DNA of 64,000 nt from Legionella rowbothamii. GTDB lineage: Bacteria; Pseudomonadota; Gammaproteobacteria; Legionellales; Legionellaceae. Within the stretch, counting starts at the first letter, position 1. Every line of letters starts with the position of its first letter. Of this stretch, positions 27,970-37,384 are shown in pieces. The stretch is from assembly GCF_900639985.1 (NCBI RefSeq), contig NZ_CAAAIM010000001.1, positions 682,001 to 746,000 of the forward strand, read 5' to 3'. The translations under genes and the position numbers were made by a program. The notes beneath the pieces are model-generated. The model searched no databases, was not told the DNA's origin, and worked only from the letters and a program-made list of their open reading frames with translations.

Positions 27970-28491
27970 TTAGTTTTTTGCATCATCTAATAACAGCGCC
28001 ATAAAAATATGATTTTCATATTTTCCCTCGATGCACACAGCATTTTTATGGACGCCCTCTTCCTCAAATCCCAATTTTTTATATAAGGCAATAGCAGGCT
28101 TATTTTGCTCCCGCACAGTAAGCTCGATACGTGTTAATCCTTTTTGTTCTGCTTGTTGAATTGCGGCTTGCATTAATTTCTTGCCAATTCCCTGCTCTCG
28201 ATAAGCCGCTAAAATGCCAATCCCTAAAGAACCAACATGAGCGAAAACGGGTCGATCAAGTGAACTAATATCACACCATCCAATTACGCGACCATCACAT
28301 ACTGCAATAAAATGAGGCCAATTTCCTTCAATATTTTGGAGAACAAAATCACGCGTAGTATGTATTGGCGGGCCTTCTAGAAAAGCTAGGTACTTACGCT
28401 CACGCGCAACGCTATCAACAGCCGACCAAAATCCTTCGATGTATTCTTCAGTTATTGGAATTATTTCCACCTGAATCATTTTTTCAGACAT
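27970..28491 (-). CDS. GNAT-family N-acetyltransferase
   Basis: From the ATG at 28491 the protein is 173 aa and begins MSEKMIQVEI. The acetyl-CoA loop is visible as REQGIGKKLM, followed by the IELTVREQNKPAIALYKKLGF segment typical of GNAT enzymes acting on small molecules or protein N-termini. A longer frame to a TTG at 28623 would add a hydrophobic segment but has no ribosome binding site and reaches the divergent radical SAM gene, so it was not chosen. The acceptor substrate is unknown. Confidence 0.85.
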   Translation of the reverse strand: MSEKMIQVEIIPITEEYIEGFWSAVDSVARERKYLAFLEGPPIHTTRDFVLQNIEGNWPHFIAVCDGRVIGWCDISSLDRPVFAHVGSLGIGILAAYREQGIGKKLMQAAIQQAEQKGLTRIELTVREQNKPAIALYKKLGFEEEGVHKNAVCIEGKYENHIFMALLLDDAKN

Positions 28492-28697
28492 TTTTATGAA
28501 TTCGATTTTCAGTTCTAAATTAAATCCATCTTGAAATAAGTTGAGCAAAAACACAAGAAATATTAGAACCCATAGCGCATGAGATTTTTTAGTGGGGAAC
28601 CTAAGATTAAAATGATGAGGCAAAGACAGATTTGTCTTTTTCTATGCAGTATGGTAAAAAAACACCTTTGCTTTGCTCTTTATTGGATTATGTAAAG

Positions 28698-29776
28698 ATG
28701 CCCTTAGAAGATAAATTTACAACCAAAAATAGAGGCGCGTTGAGTAATCCCGAAGGCCGTTTTGAAACGACTCAATATGAACGTTTTGATGATGGCTGGG
28801 ATTTAGAAGAAGAAACTTTGCCAGAAATTGAAACTTTGCTCTTAGAAGAAACAGCTAAATCCATTATTTCTCATAATGACTCTCCTGACCTGCCATTTGA
28901 GCAATCCATCAACCCCTACCGTGGCTGTGAGCATGGTTGTATTTATTGTTATGCGCGCCCCAGTCATGCTTATGTTAATTTATCCCCCGGCATCGACTTT
29001 GAAACCAAAATTTTTTATAAAGAAAACGCAGCACAACTTCTGAAAAAAACAGCTATCGCTGTAAAACGATTGTCTTAGGCGCTAATACAGATCCGTACCA
29101 ACCCGCAGAGGCTTTGCTAAAAATCACCCGCAGTTTACTTGAAGTGTTCAGAGAATATAAGCATCCGGTAAGTATCATCACTAAAAACTCTCTGATTGAA
29201 CGTGACATAGATCTATTAGCAGCAATGGCGAAAGACAACTTGGTTAGTGTAGCAATCAGTATCACTACGCTTTCTAAAGAGTTAAAAAGAATCATGGAAC
29301 CACGCACCTCCATGCCAACAGCCAGGTTGCGGGCAATCAAGCAACTTACTGAGCACGGTATTCCCGTCCGCGTACTGGTTGCTCCAGTCATTCCGATGAT
29401 CAATGATGTCGAACTTGAAAAAATTTTAGAGGCTGCTAACCACGCGGGTGCTCAACATGCCAATTATGTCTTACTCAGACTACCCCATGAGGTTAAGGAT
29501 TTATTTAGAGAATGGCTCGATGAACACTACCCTCAAAGGGCATCGCATATCATGAGTTTAATTCAGCAAATGCGCGGTGGTAAAGATTATGATGCGACAT
29601 TTGGTAAAAGGATGTCTGGCGAAGGGATTTTCGCGAATTTATTAAAAAAACGTTTCCATTTGGCTTGCCAACGCTATCACTTAAATAAAACACCGGCACT
29701 CGCTCTTGATGTGACCCAGTTCGAACGAAAAATGAATGGCGGCAAACAATTACTTCTGTGGGATGAACTGTATTAA
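28698..29776 (+). pseudogene. PA0069-family radical SAM protein, split by a one-base frameshift
   Basis: Two frames (to 29078, then from about 29050) join into one radical SAM protein. The first part holds NRGALSNPEGRFE and C-EHG-C-IY-C, the CxxxCxxC iron-sulphur motif. The second continues TIVLGANTDPYQPAE through to the family's C-terminus. Restoring one A in the A7 run at 29043-29049 gives KKNSYRCKTIVLGANTDPYQ, which fits the family. The frame is open upstream to 28632; the ATG at 28698 is preferred because relatives start close to the NRGA segment. It may be a true mutation, a sequencing indel, or a gene read by slippage. Confidence 0.85.
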
Positions 29777-29905
29777 TGAATCATAGGCTAAGTAGTTTTC
29801 TCTAGCCACGATGCTGTACTTCAGACCTGCCATTCCATTAGTCAGCTGAGACTAATCAAGGTGTTTATGTTATAATTGATTTTTTCACTACTGACTTAAA
29901 AAAAC

Positions 29906-30253
29906 ATGCATACACTACCACCCTGCCCCAAATGCAACTCAGAATATACTTATGAAGATGGTTCATTATTGATTTGTCCCGAATGCACCTATGAATGGAA
30001 TAAACATGAGCACGAAGCGGATGACAGCCAGAGTGAGGAACGAATCATTAAAGATGCCAATGGTCAAGTATTAAATGATGGGGATACCGTCACTGTAATT
30101 AAAGACTTAAAAGTAAAAGGTTCTTCTTTAGTAGTAAAAGTAGGCACTAAAGTAAAAAATATTAGACTGGTTGATGGCGATCATGACATTGATTGTAAAA
30201 TTGATGGTATTGGCGCTATGAAATTAAAATCAGAATTTGTAAAAAAAGGATAA
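29906..30253 (+). CDS. PhnA/YjdM-type zinc-ribbon protein
   Basis: The 115-aa protein has an N-terminal zinc ribbon (Cys7, Cys10, Cys24, Cys27) and a C-terminal SH3-like PhnA domain with [23 protein letters not shown] and the [18 protein letters not shown] segment. The family was named for alkylphosphonate utilisation but has no proven role there. Length and motifs match full-length members. No Shine-Dalgarno sequence is obvious before the ATG. It is followed 15 bases later by a membrane-protein gene on the same strand. Confidence 0.92.
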   Translation: MHTLPPCPKCNSEYTYEDGSLLICPECTYEWNKHEHEADDSQSEERIIKDANGQVLNDGDTVTVIKDLKVKGSSLVVKVGTKVKNIRLVDGDHDIDCKIDGIGAMKLKSEFVKKG

Positions 30254-30268
30254 TTCTCCAATGGAGCA

Positions 30269-30982
30269 ATGATGAAAGGATCTCATCGCAATAAAACAAA
30301 ATCACATCATTTCAATCAACTCAATACGCGCTGGCCAACCTGGCTTGCGCTTATTGTGGTGGCCTTGCTCTATGAAGCTCTTCCTAAAGTCTTTTATTGG
30401 GGCCCGCGAGGCTTACTTATTGGCTTGGTGACCGTACTATTAATTCCCCTGATAATTAGCCAATGGCGTGGTAGCTCACAAATTAATCGCATTCTTGCTT
30501 TATCAATTAATATTCTGATTACGCTATATACCATTACTTCTGTATGTCGCTTACTTATCGCCACATTCCAGGGACAAATTGGCCCCAACCATTTGCTTTT
30601 CTCATCAATAATTTTATGGACAACCAATATCCTGGTTTTTGCCTTATGGTACTGGAGCTTAGATGCTGGCGGGCCCGTACAGAGAGAGCTTCCAGAAAGC
30701 GCAGGCTCAACTGCCTTTTTATTTCCACAAACACAACTTGCCTTAACTGAAACCGCAGGCGTTCCGAAATCTATAAAAGACTGGAAACCTCATTTTGTGG
30801 ATTATTTATTCTTAGCCTTCAATACTACCACAGCATTTTCCCCAACAGACACCCCAGTATTAACTCGCTGGGCAAAGTGCATGTGTATGCTACAAGCAAT
30901 AATCTCCTTAGCGATTGTCGTAATGCTCGCTGCACGAGCAATTAACATATTGAACTCCGGTTCAGGTTATGTTGTTTCATAA
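30269..30982 (+). CDS. membrane protein with channel-like C-terminus
   Basis: The 237-aa protein has about five membrane segments. The last part, FLAFNTTTAFSPTDTPVLTRWAK followed by a hydrophobic helix, resembles the pore-loop plus inner-helix arrangement of two-TM ion channels and matches a widespread uncharacterised bacterial membrane-protein family. Two adjacent ATGs (30269 and 30272) are possible; the second has GGAG 5 bases upstream. It may be co-transcribed with the PhnA-like gene. Ion transport is inferred only from the segment pattern. Confidence 0.75.
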   Translation: MMKGSHRNKTKSHHFNQLNTRWPTWLALIVVALLYEALPKVFYWGPRGLLIGLVTVLLIPLIISQWRGSSQINRILALSINILITLYTITSVCRLLIATFQGQIGPNHLLFSSIILWTTNILVFALWYWSLDAGGPVQRELPESAGSTAFLFPQTQLALTETAGVPKSIKDWKPHFVDYLFLAFNTTTAFSPTDTPVLTRWAKCMCMLQAIISLAIVVMLAARAINILNSGSGYVVS

Positions 30983-31202
30983 AAATCGAGCTGCTTACAG
31001 CGATGACTTGTATCCATAGATATCTAGGTCCGTAACTTGTCTACGGGTATGCCGAATTTCGGCAGTCAAGACATAAGGGTTGTTTGGTCATTAAAACTTA
31101 AAGCTAATGGAAAAGAGCGGTTGCGGGCAGCTTTTAATACGCATCACAGATGTCTGATTTTTTAGGCCATAATAAAATATAAATAAATGCAAAGAGCATA
31201 TC

Positions 31203-32789
31203 ATGACCCAAATTCCTAAAATCTTTGATTACGTCATCATAGGTGGCGGCTCCGCAGGCTGCGTTTTAGCAAATAGACTTTCCGAAAACCCCCATAACAC
31301 AGTATGCCTACTCGAGGCAGGTCCTGCAGATACTAGTCCTTTTATTCGTATGCCTATGGGAATTATCATGGCCATACGGAGTAAAAAGTTAAATTGGCAT
31401 TTATGGACCACACCCCAAGCAAATTGCAACAATCGAAGCATGTACTGGCCGAGAGGAAGAACACTTGGAGGGAGTTCCGCTATTAATGCAATGTGTTATG
31501 TGCGCGGACATGCTCATGATTATGATCACTGGGCACAGTTAGGCAATGAAGGATGGTCTTACCAAGAAGTACTACCTTATTTTGAAAAATTTGAGCGCGA
31601 AGAAAAAATTCATGTTGATGAGCCTAGATATTTAAATCCTTTAATGCGTGTTTTTGTGCATGCAGGAGAGCAAGCAGGATATCCGGTTTTAGCGAATTAT
31701 AATTCAGTGATGCAAGAAGGCGTGGGGTATTTTGAGGTAGCCCAAAAAAACGGGCAGCGCTGGAGCAATGCTCGCGGTTACTTAAAGCCAATTAAAAAAA
31801 GAAGCAATTTAACCATTATAACCCATGCCCATGCGGTTAAAATTCTGTGTGAAAATAAATGCGCTCAAGGAGTACGCATTATAAGGCGAGGAACAACTCA
31901 GGACATCCTAGCCCGCAAAGAAGTGATTCTGTCAGCAGGCAGTATCGGCTCTCCTCATCTTTTATTATTGTCCGGTATAGGACCAAAAGCAGAGTTAGAA
32001 AAACATGGCATTCCTTTAGTACATGATTTACCAGGTGTAGGAGAAAACTTACAAGATCATTTGGATATTCACATCACCTGCCTGGATAAAACACATACTT
32101 CTTTTAGTTTTCTTCCGAGCGCTTTGTGGCGACACCTTAAATCATTAGGGCTTTATTTATTTAAACACCAAGGTGAATTAACTAGCAATTATACGCAGGC
32201 TGTAGGTTTTGCCAAAACGAACCCCACATTAACAGTCCCCGATGTACAATGGCATTTTGCAGCATCCATGTATACCAATAGTGCCCGCCAATTAAAGGAT
32301 TTGTTTTGCCATTACGGCTATTTATTAATGACCTGTTTTTTACATCCGAAAAGCCGCGGCACAATTAAATTACGTAGTGCTAATCCAATGGACATGCCTT
32401 TAATCAACCCTAATTATTTATCTGAAAAAGAAGATTTGGATGCCATGGTTATTGGATTTCAAAAAGGGAGAGAAATTTTATCGCAACAAGCTTTTAGCTC
32501 TTATTTTTCAAAAGAATTTGAGCCCGGAGAAACAATAAAAACAGAAGCGCAAATTCGTGAGTATATTAAGCAAAAATCAGAAACCATTTATCATCCCGTA
32601 GGCACCTGTAAAATGGGGGTCGACCCGATGGCTGTGGTTGATCCAAAACAATTAAGAGTATATGGGGTAGATAAGTTAAGAGTGATTGATGCCTCTATTA
32701 TGCCAACGTTGGTTAGCGGCAATACCAATGCCCCTACAACCATGATCGCAGAAAAAGGAGCGGCAATAATATTAAAATCAGGAAGTTAA
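31203..32789 (+). CDS. GMC-family FAD oxidoreductase (choline/alcohol dehydrogenase-like)
   Basis: The 528-aa protein starts with the FAD-binding GGGSAGC motif (14-20) and E-A-G-P at the end of the second strand. It contains the GMC signatures near residues 80-100 (GRTLGGSSAINAM) and 250-265 (SAGSIGSPHLLLLSGIG), and ends with the catalytic HPVGTCKMG and NTNAPTTMIAEK segments. Members include choline dehydrogenase and the AlkJ alcohol dehydrogenase of alkane degraders. Because an alkane hydroxylase is present in the window, oxidation of an alkanol is possible, but the two genes are 24 kb apart. The substrate is not determined. Confidence 0.92.
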   Translation: MTQIPKIFDYVIIGGGSAGCVLANRLSENPHNTVCLLEAGPADTSPFIRMPMGIIMAIRSKKLNWHLWTTPQANCNNRSMYWPRGRTLGGSSAINAMCYVRGHAHDYDHWAQLGNEGWSYQEVLPYFEKFEREEKIHVDEPRYLNPLMRVFVHAGEQAGYPVLANYNSVMQEGVGYFEVAQKNGQRWSNARGYLKPIKKRSNLTIITHAHAVKILCENKCAQGVRIIRRGTTQDILARKEVILSAGSIGSPHLLLLSGIGPKAELEKHGIPLVHDLPGVGENLQDHLDIHITCLDKTHTSFSFLPSALWRHLKSLGLYLFKHQGELTSNYTQAVGFAKTNPTLTVPDVQWHFAASMYTNSARQLKDLFCHYGYLLMTCFLHPKSRGTIKLRSANPMDMPLINPNYLSEKEDLDAMVIGFQKGREILSQQAFSSYFSKEFEPGETIKTEAQIREYIKQKSETIYHPVGTCKMGVDPMAVVDPKQLRVYGVDKLRVIDASIMPTLVSGNTNAPTTMIAEKGAAIILKSGS

Positions 32790-32887
32790 AAATAGTTAAG
32801 CATTCCTTACTTAAATTTATCTCTATTTGTATTTGCCAATTAACTTAATTCGCTTTAAATTAAATGAGCATTGTATAAGGAGATATC

Positions 32888-33244
32888 ATGAAGCTAAAAA
32901 TCGACCCATCCAAAAGCCCAACATTTAACTACTTTATCATTAAAATAAATCACAATAATGGAGACACTACTGCGAATAAACTGGATGCTTATAAAAAGGC
33001 TATGGATTACACCAGAAAACAATATCCCCATGCGCTTGCCGGGAATAACTATTGGCTTCAAGCAAAAAACGCCCCCCTAGCAGATCTATACTTTTTACGC
33101 TGCCTAACATTTCGTAGCTACGTACCACCCTATACCGATGGCGGGTTAGAGGCGTTTAGAAAACAAGTCGATGCCTTTATACAAAAAGATGTGACATTTG
33201 AAACTGAGGTAGAACCATCGTCGTCGGAATTAGGTCTATTTTAA
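32888..33244 (+). CDS. hypothetical protein, 118 aa
   Basis: I do not recognise this protein. TAAGGAG 6 bases before the ATG makes it a confident gene. It is soluble, with a Tyr-rich middle (KKAMDYTRKQYPH, NNYWLQAKN, LYFLRCLTFRSYVPPY) and an acidic, Ser-rich tail ending SSSELGLF. No signal peptide, membrane segment or catalytic motif can be seen. It stands alone on the plus strand between the GMC gene and the duplicated accessory region. Confidence 0.65.
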   Translation: MKLKIDPSKSPTFNYFIIKINHNNGDTTANKLDAYKKAMDYTRKQYPHALAGNNYWLQAKNAPLADLYFLRCLTFRSYVPPYTDGGLEAFRKQVDAFIQKDVTFETEVEPSSSELGLF

Positions 33245-33438
33245 GTAAACAAAAATTTCATCATTATTGCGAACAATCATGAAGCTTTCTAAGAATATGC
33301 TCAATTAGAGCTCCAATCTTGGTTGCTTCAAGAAGTTCGCAATGGCGGCAATTTTGCACACTCATATGTCACCAACATTCATCCCGTCCAAATCTAATGT
33401 AGCCTAGATGCAGCGCATTGTTGCAGAAAACCTATTTA

Positions 33439-34083
33439 TTAGAATCTCAGATTTGCTGGATTTCTTCTCTTTCTTGCAGATGAAACATCTGATGGTTGGC
33501 TGTACTCACTTTGATTTGAGCTGTGTAAACCATGCTTCGATAAAAGAGTACTCACATTTTCGGGAATAGTATCTGTTTGTTCCTGGATAGCTTGAGTCGG
33601 AGAGCTTGTGGTGCTAGAGGAGGTCGTTGGTTCATTATTTCCATGAGAAGTGGTTTTTCGACGCTCAAGAGTACTGATTCTACGAGTGTTCGAATCAACG
33701 TCCTCACGAACCAATGTTATTTTGGCATTTTGTTCCTTCTTCTCCTTTTTGCTTTGCAGTTCTATCGTGTTTTGACGGCGTTTTATTTCGTCTAACTCTT
33801 CCTTTAGCTCTTCCTTTAGCTCTTCTTTTAGTTCTTCCTTTGTTTTCTCCTCCTCATTATCAGCTCTTTTATCTTGCCCATCGCCACAACTGCTAAAATG
33901 ATTAATCGCAGTATCCCCTGCAGAAAAAGCGACACCAATAATCCCGATGATGCCAGTTCCAAGTTTAACGCCAAGAGGTATAGCTAATGGAGGGGCAACA
34001 CAAACTGCTAATACGGCTCCGAGTGATAAAATACCAAAACTAATAACACTCCCGGTCCGTACAGGACTTACTTTTTTCTTCAT
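33439..34083 (-). CDS. membrane-anchored coiled-coil protein with KEEL repeats, 214 aa
   Basis: There is a hydrophobic N-terminal part (residues 10-58), a highly charged coiled coil (70-130) containing four KEEL repeats encoded by 12-bp units, then a Ser/Thr-rich stretch and a basic tail ending RKRRNPANLRF. GAGG lies 7 bases before the ATG. The segment IPENVSTLLSKHGLHSSNQSE recurs almost unchanged in a remnant at 40975-41103, so this gene once had a second copy. The function is unknown; the layout suits a membrane-associated effector or surface protein. Confidence 0.7.
   Translation of the reverse strand: MKKKVSPVRTGSVISFGILSLGAVLAVCVAPPLAIPLGVKLGTGIIGIIGVAFSAGDTAINHFSSCGDGQDKRADNEEEKTKEELKEELKEELKEELDEIKRRQNTIELQSKKEKKEQNAKITLVREDVDSNTRRISTLERRKTTSHGNNEPTTSSSTTSSPTQAIQEQTDTIPENVSTLLSKHGLHSSNQSEYSQPSDVSSARKRRNPANLRF
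33794..33841 (-). repeat. four 12-bp tandem units encoding KEEL
   Basis: Four near-identical 12-bp units (consensus on the plus strand AGCTCTTCCTTT) lie inside the 214-aa gene and encode KEELKEELKEELKEEL. They preserve frame, so changes in copy number would lengthen or shorten the coiled coil without breaking the gene. Confidence 0.85.
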
Positions 34084-34126
34084 AACTATACCTCTAACTG
34101 ATTATTTTTAAACAGTGATAGCATTT

Positions 34127-35113
34127 TTACATCGAGCTTAATAAATTACGCTCTTGGGCTTCATTTTCAGGTCTGTTATTCATCTTTTGAGCTAATAAGT
34201 CAGCTATGCTCATGACCCTGGAATGATGTTCTACTAGTTCCTTGTAAGTCATATTGGCATAGATCCTATCTTTTGAAGCCAAATCAAATGAAAACTCCGG
34301 GTAAGAGGTAAGTAATTCACTAAGATCGACACAAACCTTTGTCGTTTCAATATGTACGCGCATACATTGATCTATTAAACACTGATCACCAACAGAGAAA
34401 AATTTCTGATCTTGTTTTAATTCCTGGAATGCTAATTTATGTTTATCTTTGAACTCTTTAAGAAACTCATATACGTGCCATTGTTCAGCAGTCATTTTTT
34501 TATAAAACTCTATAAAAAACGAGCACTCATGCTGTGCTTCTCTTTCTTTTTTTGTGAGTTTACTTTCATTATTGTCCTTTAAGGGTCCTATAATAGATGC
34601 CCCAAAAATACCTAAAAACAGACTAAACGATATTAAAGTGGCTGCTTCAAGTAGAGACTGTCCTAAAACCATAAAATAAAGATAAGCCGAACATACAGTC
34701 AAACTTGCGAATAATAGCTGAGGGTAAAAAGTTGCCACAAAAAGCGTCGTAGCGCGACAGAGATTTAAACACAACAATCCCAGAGCTAACGTTAATTTAG
34801 TTAAAGCAGTCTTGCACTCTTGAAAGGCATCATAAGCTAAGGACGCTGCATTAGAAAAATTCAATGCCAACAAAGAACTTGCTACTTGACCGAGGATTTT
34901 GAATGTTTCAAGTATCAGTGAAAAACCAGAACTCACATACTGCCACTGCCCAATCCACATGGAATAATTTATTTTTTTAAAATCATTAAAATCACGATAA
35001 CGATGAAAAAAATACTCTACAGGATGTTCCCATAGATTGGTTTTTAATTCATTTAATTTTAATTCATTTAAATGGTTTCTTTCTACTTCGGAGAAATTCT
35101 CAAACTTGCTCAT
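34127..35113 (-). CDS. multi-pass membrane protein, 328 aa, candidate effector
   Basis: No family was recognised. A charged N-terminal 60 residues is followed by a hydrophobic core (about 65-200, four or more segments) and a long soluble helical tail (200-328) with conserved-looking Cys residues (DQCLIDQCMRVHIETTKVCVDL). The ATG at 35113 has GAGG 5 bases upstream; an in-frame TTG five codons earlier is less likely. It lies 43 bases upstream of the 214-aa gene on the same strand and is probably co-transcribed. The pair resembles the hydrophobic-plus-helical layout of other candidate effectors here. Confidence 0.65.
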   Translation of the reverse strand: MSKFENFSEVERNHLNELKLNELKTNLWEHPVEYFFHRYRDFNDFKKINYSMWIGQWQYVSSGFSLILETFKILGQVASSLLALNFSNAASLAYDAFQECKTALTKLTLALGLLCLNLCRATTLFVATFYPQLLFASLTVCSAYLYFMVLGQSLLEAATLISFSLFLGIFGASIIGPLKDNNESKLTKKEREAQHECSFFIEFYKKMTAEQWHVYEFLKEFKDKHKLAFQELKQDQKFFSVGDQCLIDQCMRVHIETTKVCVDLSELLTSYPEFSFDLASKDRIYANMTYKELVEHHSRVMSIADLLAQKMNNRPENEAQERNLLSSM

Positions 35114-35456
35114 TCCTGCCTCACACAATAGTTTTTATATCAAGACAATAACTTGACAATGATAGGGGGAAAATTAAAACAACTGGTTTTAAGCGTGGTA
35201 AATAAAAATGATTTTTCCATAATTTTTCCATTCACAGCAGAGTAGTAAAAAGTGCTTTTCCATATTCAGATCAAGGTCGGAGAACGCGCAGCGCACCTCG
35301 GTGATTTATTTTTGTCAATGGTAATAACATTAAATCCAGATTGAAAAAAATAAAGACTACTTTCAACTGAAAGTTCGTACCAAAGCCACGGCCAATTAAT
35401 GCTATTTTAAGAGTTCTTTGTCAACCTAAAAACTCACATTACAACCTCACTTAAAA
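35114..35456. repeat. intergenic with duplicated segment (copy A)
   Basis: Bases about 35198-35410 are similar to 41122-41355, sharing AAATAAAAATGATTTTTCC, CTTTTCCATATT and CGTACCA blocks in the same order and spacing. No gene lies here. It must hold the promoter of the 328-aa gene. Confidence 0.65.
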
Positions 35457-37199
35457 TTACAATATCCTTAAATTATTCTTAGCCGCTAAAACAGTTGCAT
35501 GGGAAGCACCTAATTTCTTTGTACCAATCGCTATGGCCTTTTCAAAATAAAACCTTGCTGCCTCTTTCTTACCTTGCTCAGAATACACCGTGCCTAAATT
35601 GTTCATATACGTCACTAAAAGCGGATGGTCTTCGGCATGCTTTTTTTCAATGATGGCTATAGCCTGCAAATATAACGGCTCCGCTTTATCATATTGTTTT
35701 AATTCACCATAAACATAACCTAAATTATTTAAACTTTGAGCGTATAAAGGATGCTCCTCCCCTAATGCTTGCTTTCTAATAGCCAATGAGCGTTGATAAA
35801 TTACCTCCGCTTTACTGTATTTCTTTTCTTCCAAATACAAGCCCCCCAAATTGTTTAGCCCATTAGCGATTAAAGGGCTTTCTGCTGGAAGTTTTTTTTC
35901 ATAAATAGCAAGTGCTTGCTGGTATAAAGATTCCGCCTTTCTGTAGTCATGGCGTTCTGCATAAAAAGTTCCAAGACTCAGTAATGCCGAGGCAGTAATT
36001 GGATGTTCATCACCTAGCTTATTTTGAAATATGTTTTCTGCCTCTTGATATAAAGCCTCTGCTTTTTTTTCTTTCCCTTGCGCGCTATAAACACCTGCTA
36101 AATTATTCATATCTCGACCAATTGAACTATGACCTTTAGGAAGAATTTTCTGATCGAGTGCTAATGCTTGAAGATACAATTTTTCCGCGTCAAAATAGCG
36201 CCCTTGTAATTTATACAGGCCAGCCAGATTACTTAAGTTCGTGGCATAATCAGGATTATTAAGTTGCAGTTTGTTCTTAATTGCCAGCCCCCGTTCATAG
36301 GCTCGTTTTGCACTATCATATTCTCCTACTCCAGAATAGGCCTTTCCAAGATTATCCAGGCTCGCTGCTAGCGTATAATTATTAGAGTCAGTATGTTGTT
36401 CATAAATCTTTATAGCGCGTAAAAGTAATGGTATTGATTTGTGATCCAAGCCATTGGATGTATAAAAAGAAGCCAGATTATTAAGAGTAAGTGCTAAATC
36501 AGGATGGCTTTTTCCATGTAACTGCTCATCCAGAGCCAACGCGTGGAGGTACAATGGTTCACATTTATTATAATAACCCATATCTTCATAGAGCAAAGCA
36601 AAGTTGGAAAAAAGACCAGCCCTTAACTTCAACTCCTTAGTTGGCTCTTTGTCTAAAATCTCCTGAGCCTGTTTATAAATATGCTCAGCCTGAACATATT
36701 TATTTTGATCTTGATAAGATGCACCTAAAATAACTAAAAATGGGACTCGCTTAACGTCATCTTTTCGATGCTTCTTATCAAAAAGGTTCAATGATCTTAA
36801 GGCATAATATTCTGCTTTATCATAAATTCCTTGTTCACTATAATTCCTGGCAATAAGATTTAACGTTGCAACAGCGGAATAACTATCCTCACCATATAAC
36901 TTTTCAAAAAAAAGCAAAGCCTTACGTAAAAATTTGTCTGCCTGTTTAAAATTTCCTTGGGTATAATAGGCGTATCCTAAATTAAAACAGCTCATGGGTA
37001 GATGTTTGATCTCTTTATTTAAGGCTATGATGTAAGCTTGCTTCGCGAACACCAAAGCCTTTTTACTGTAGCCCTGCCTTTTAGATTCCCAATACTGAGA
37101 ATTTATATTTTCCCAAGGCGTTTTTTGTGCCCAACCCAGGCTTAAAAATAAACATAAGATTAAAGCAACAACTATTTGCCTCTTTATTTGAATTCGCAT
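35457..37199 (-). CDS. secreted tetratricopeptide-repeat protein, copy 1
   Basis: The 580-aa protein has a Sec signal (residues 1-24, ending GWA) and about a dozen 42-residue kinesin-light-chain-type TPR units (A-x-x-L...ALAIYEKKLG...HP...NNLA...Y). Such arrays bind protein partners. It is a tandem paralogue of the gene at 37385-39127: the first roughly 110 and last 170 residues are almost identical while the middle differs. The long terminal identity suggests recent duplication or gene conversion. The partner is unknown; the adhesin-like gene upstream on the same strand is a candidate. Confidence 0.88.
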   Translation of the reverse strand: MRIQIKRQIVVALILCLFLSLGWAQKTPWENINSQYWESKRQGYSKKALVFAKQAYIIALNKEIKHLPMSCFNLGYAYYTQGNFKQADKFLRKALLFFEKLYGEDSYSAVATLNLIARNYSEQGIYDKAEYYALRSLNLFDKKHRKDDVKRVPFLVILGASYQDQNKYVQAEHIYKQAQEILDKEPTKELKLRAGLFSNFALLYEDMGYYNKCEPLYLHALALDEQLHGKSHPDLALTLNNLASFYTSNGLDHKSIPLLLRAIKIYEQHTDSNNYTLAASLDNLGKAYSGVGEYDSAKRAYERGLAIKNKLQLNNPDYATNLSNLAGLYKLQGRYFDAEKLYLQALALDQKILPKGHSSIGRDMNNLAGVYSAQGKEKKAEALYQEAENIFQNKLGDEHPITASALLSLGTFYAERHDYRKAESLYQQALAIYEKKLPAESPLIANGLNNLGGLYLEEKKYSKAEVIYQRSLAIRKQALGEEHPLYAQSLNNLGYVYGELKQYDKAEPLYLQAIAIIEKKHAEDHPLLVTYMNNLGTVYSEQGKKEAARFYFEKAIAIGTKKLGASHATVLAAKNNLRIL

Positions 37200-37335
37200 G
37201 CTCTACCTATTTCGTTTACAGGCTGATTAAGTGTCGTTGGCTCATCCCTCATTACGACCTCTCCAGCACTAAAAAATGAATGCTTATTATTGAGGATATT
37301 TAGGGAATTACTTCCTTTGAGTTAAGTTAGAGCGC

Positions 37336-37361
37336 CCGTATTCGACGACATCATAATACGG
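37336..37361. repeat. CCGTATT hairpin
   Basis: CCGTATT (37336-37342) and AATACGG (37355-37361) form a stem between the two TPR genes. It is one of the dispersed CCGTATTA-type hairpins in this window. Confidence 0.5.
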
Positions 37362-37384
37362 ACTGCACTAGAAAGCATGGGAAA

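Noticed and set aside
28492..28623. N-terminal membrane extension of the acetyltransferase
   Set aside because: It starts at a TTG with no ribosome binding site, and GNAT homology begins after the internal ATG.
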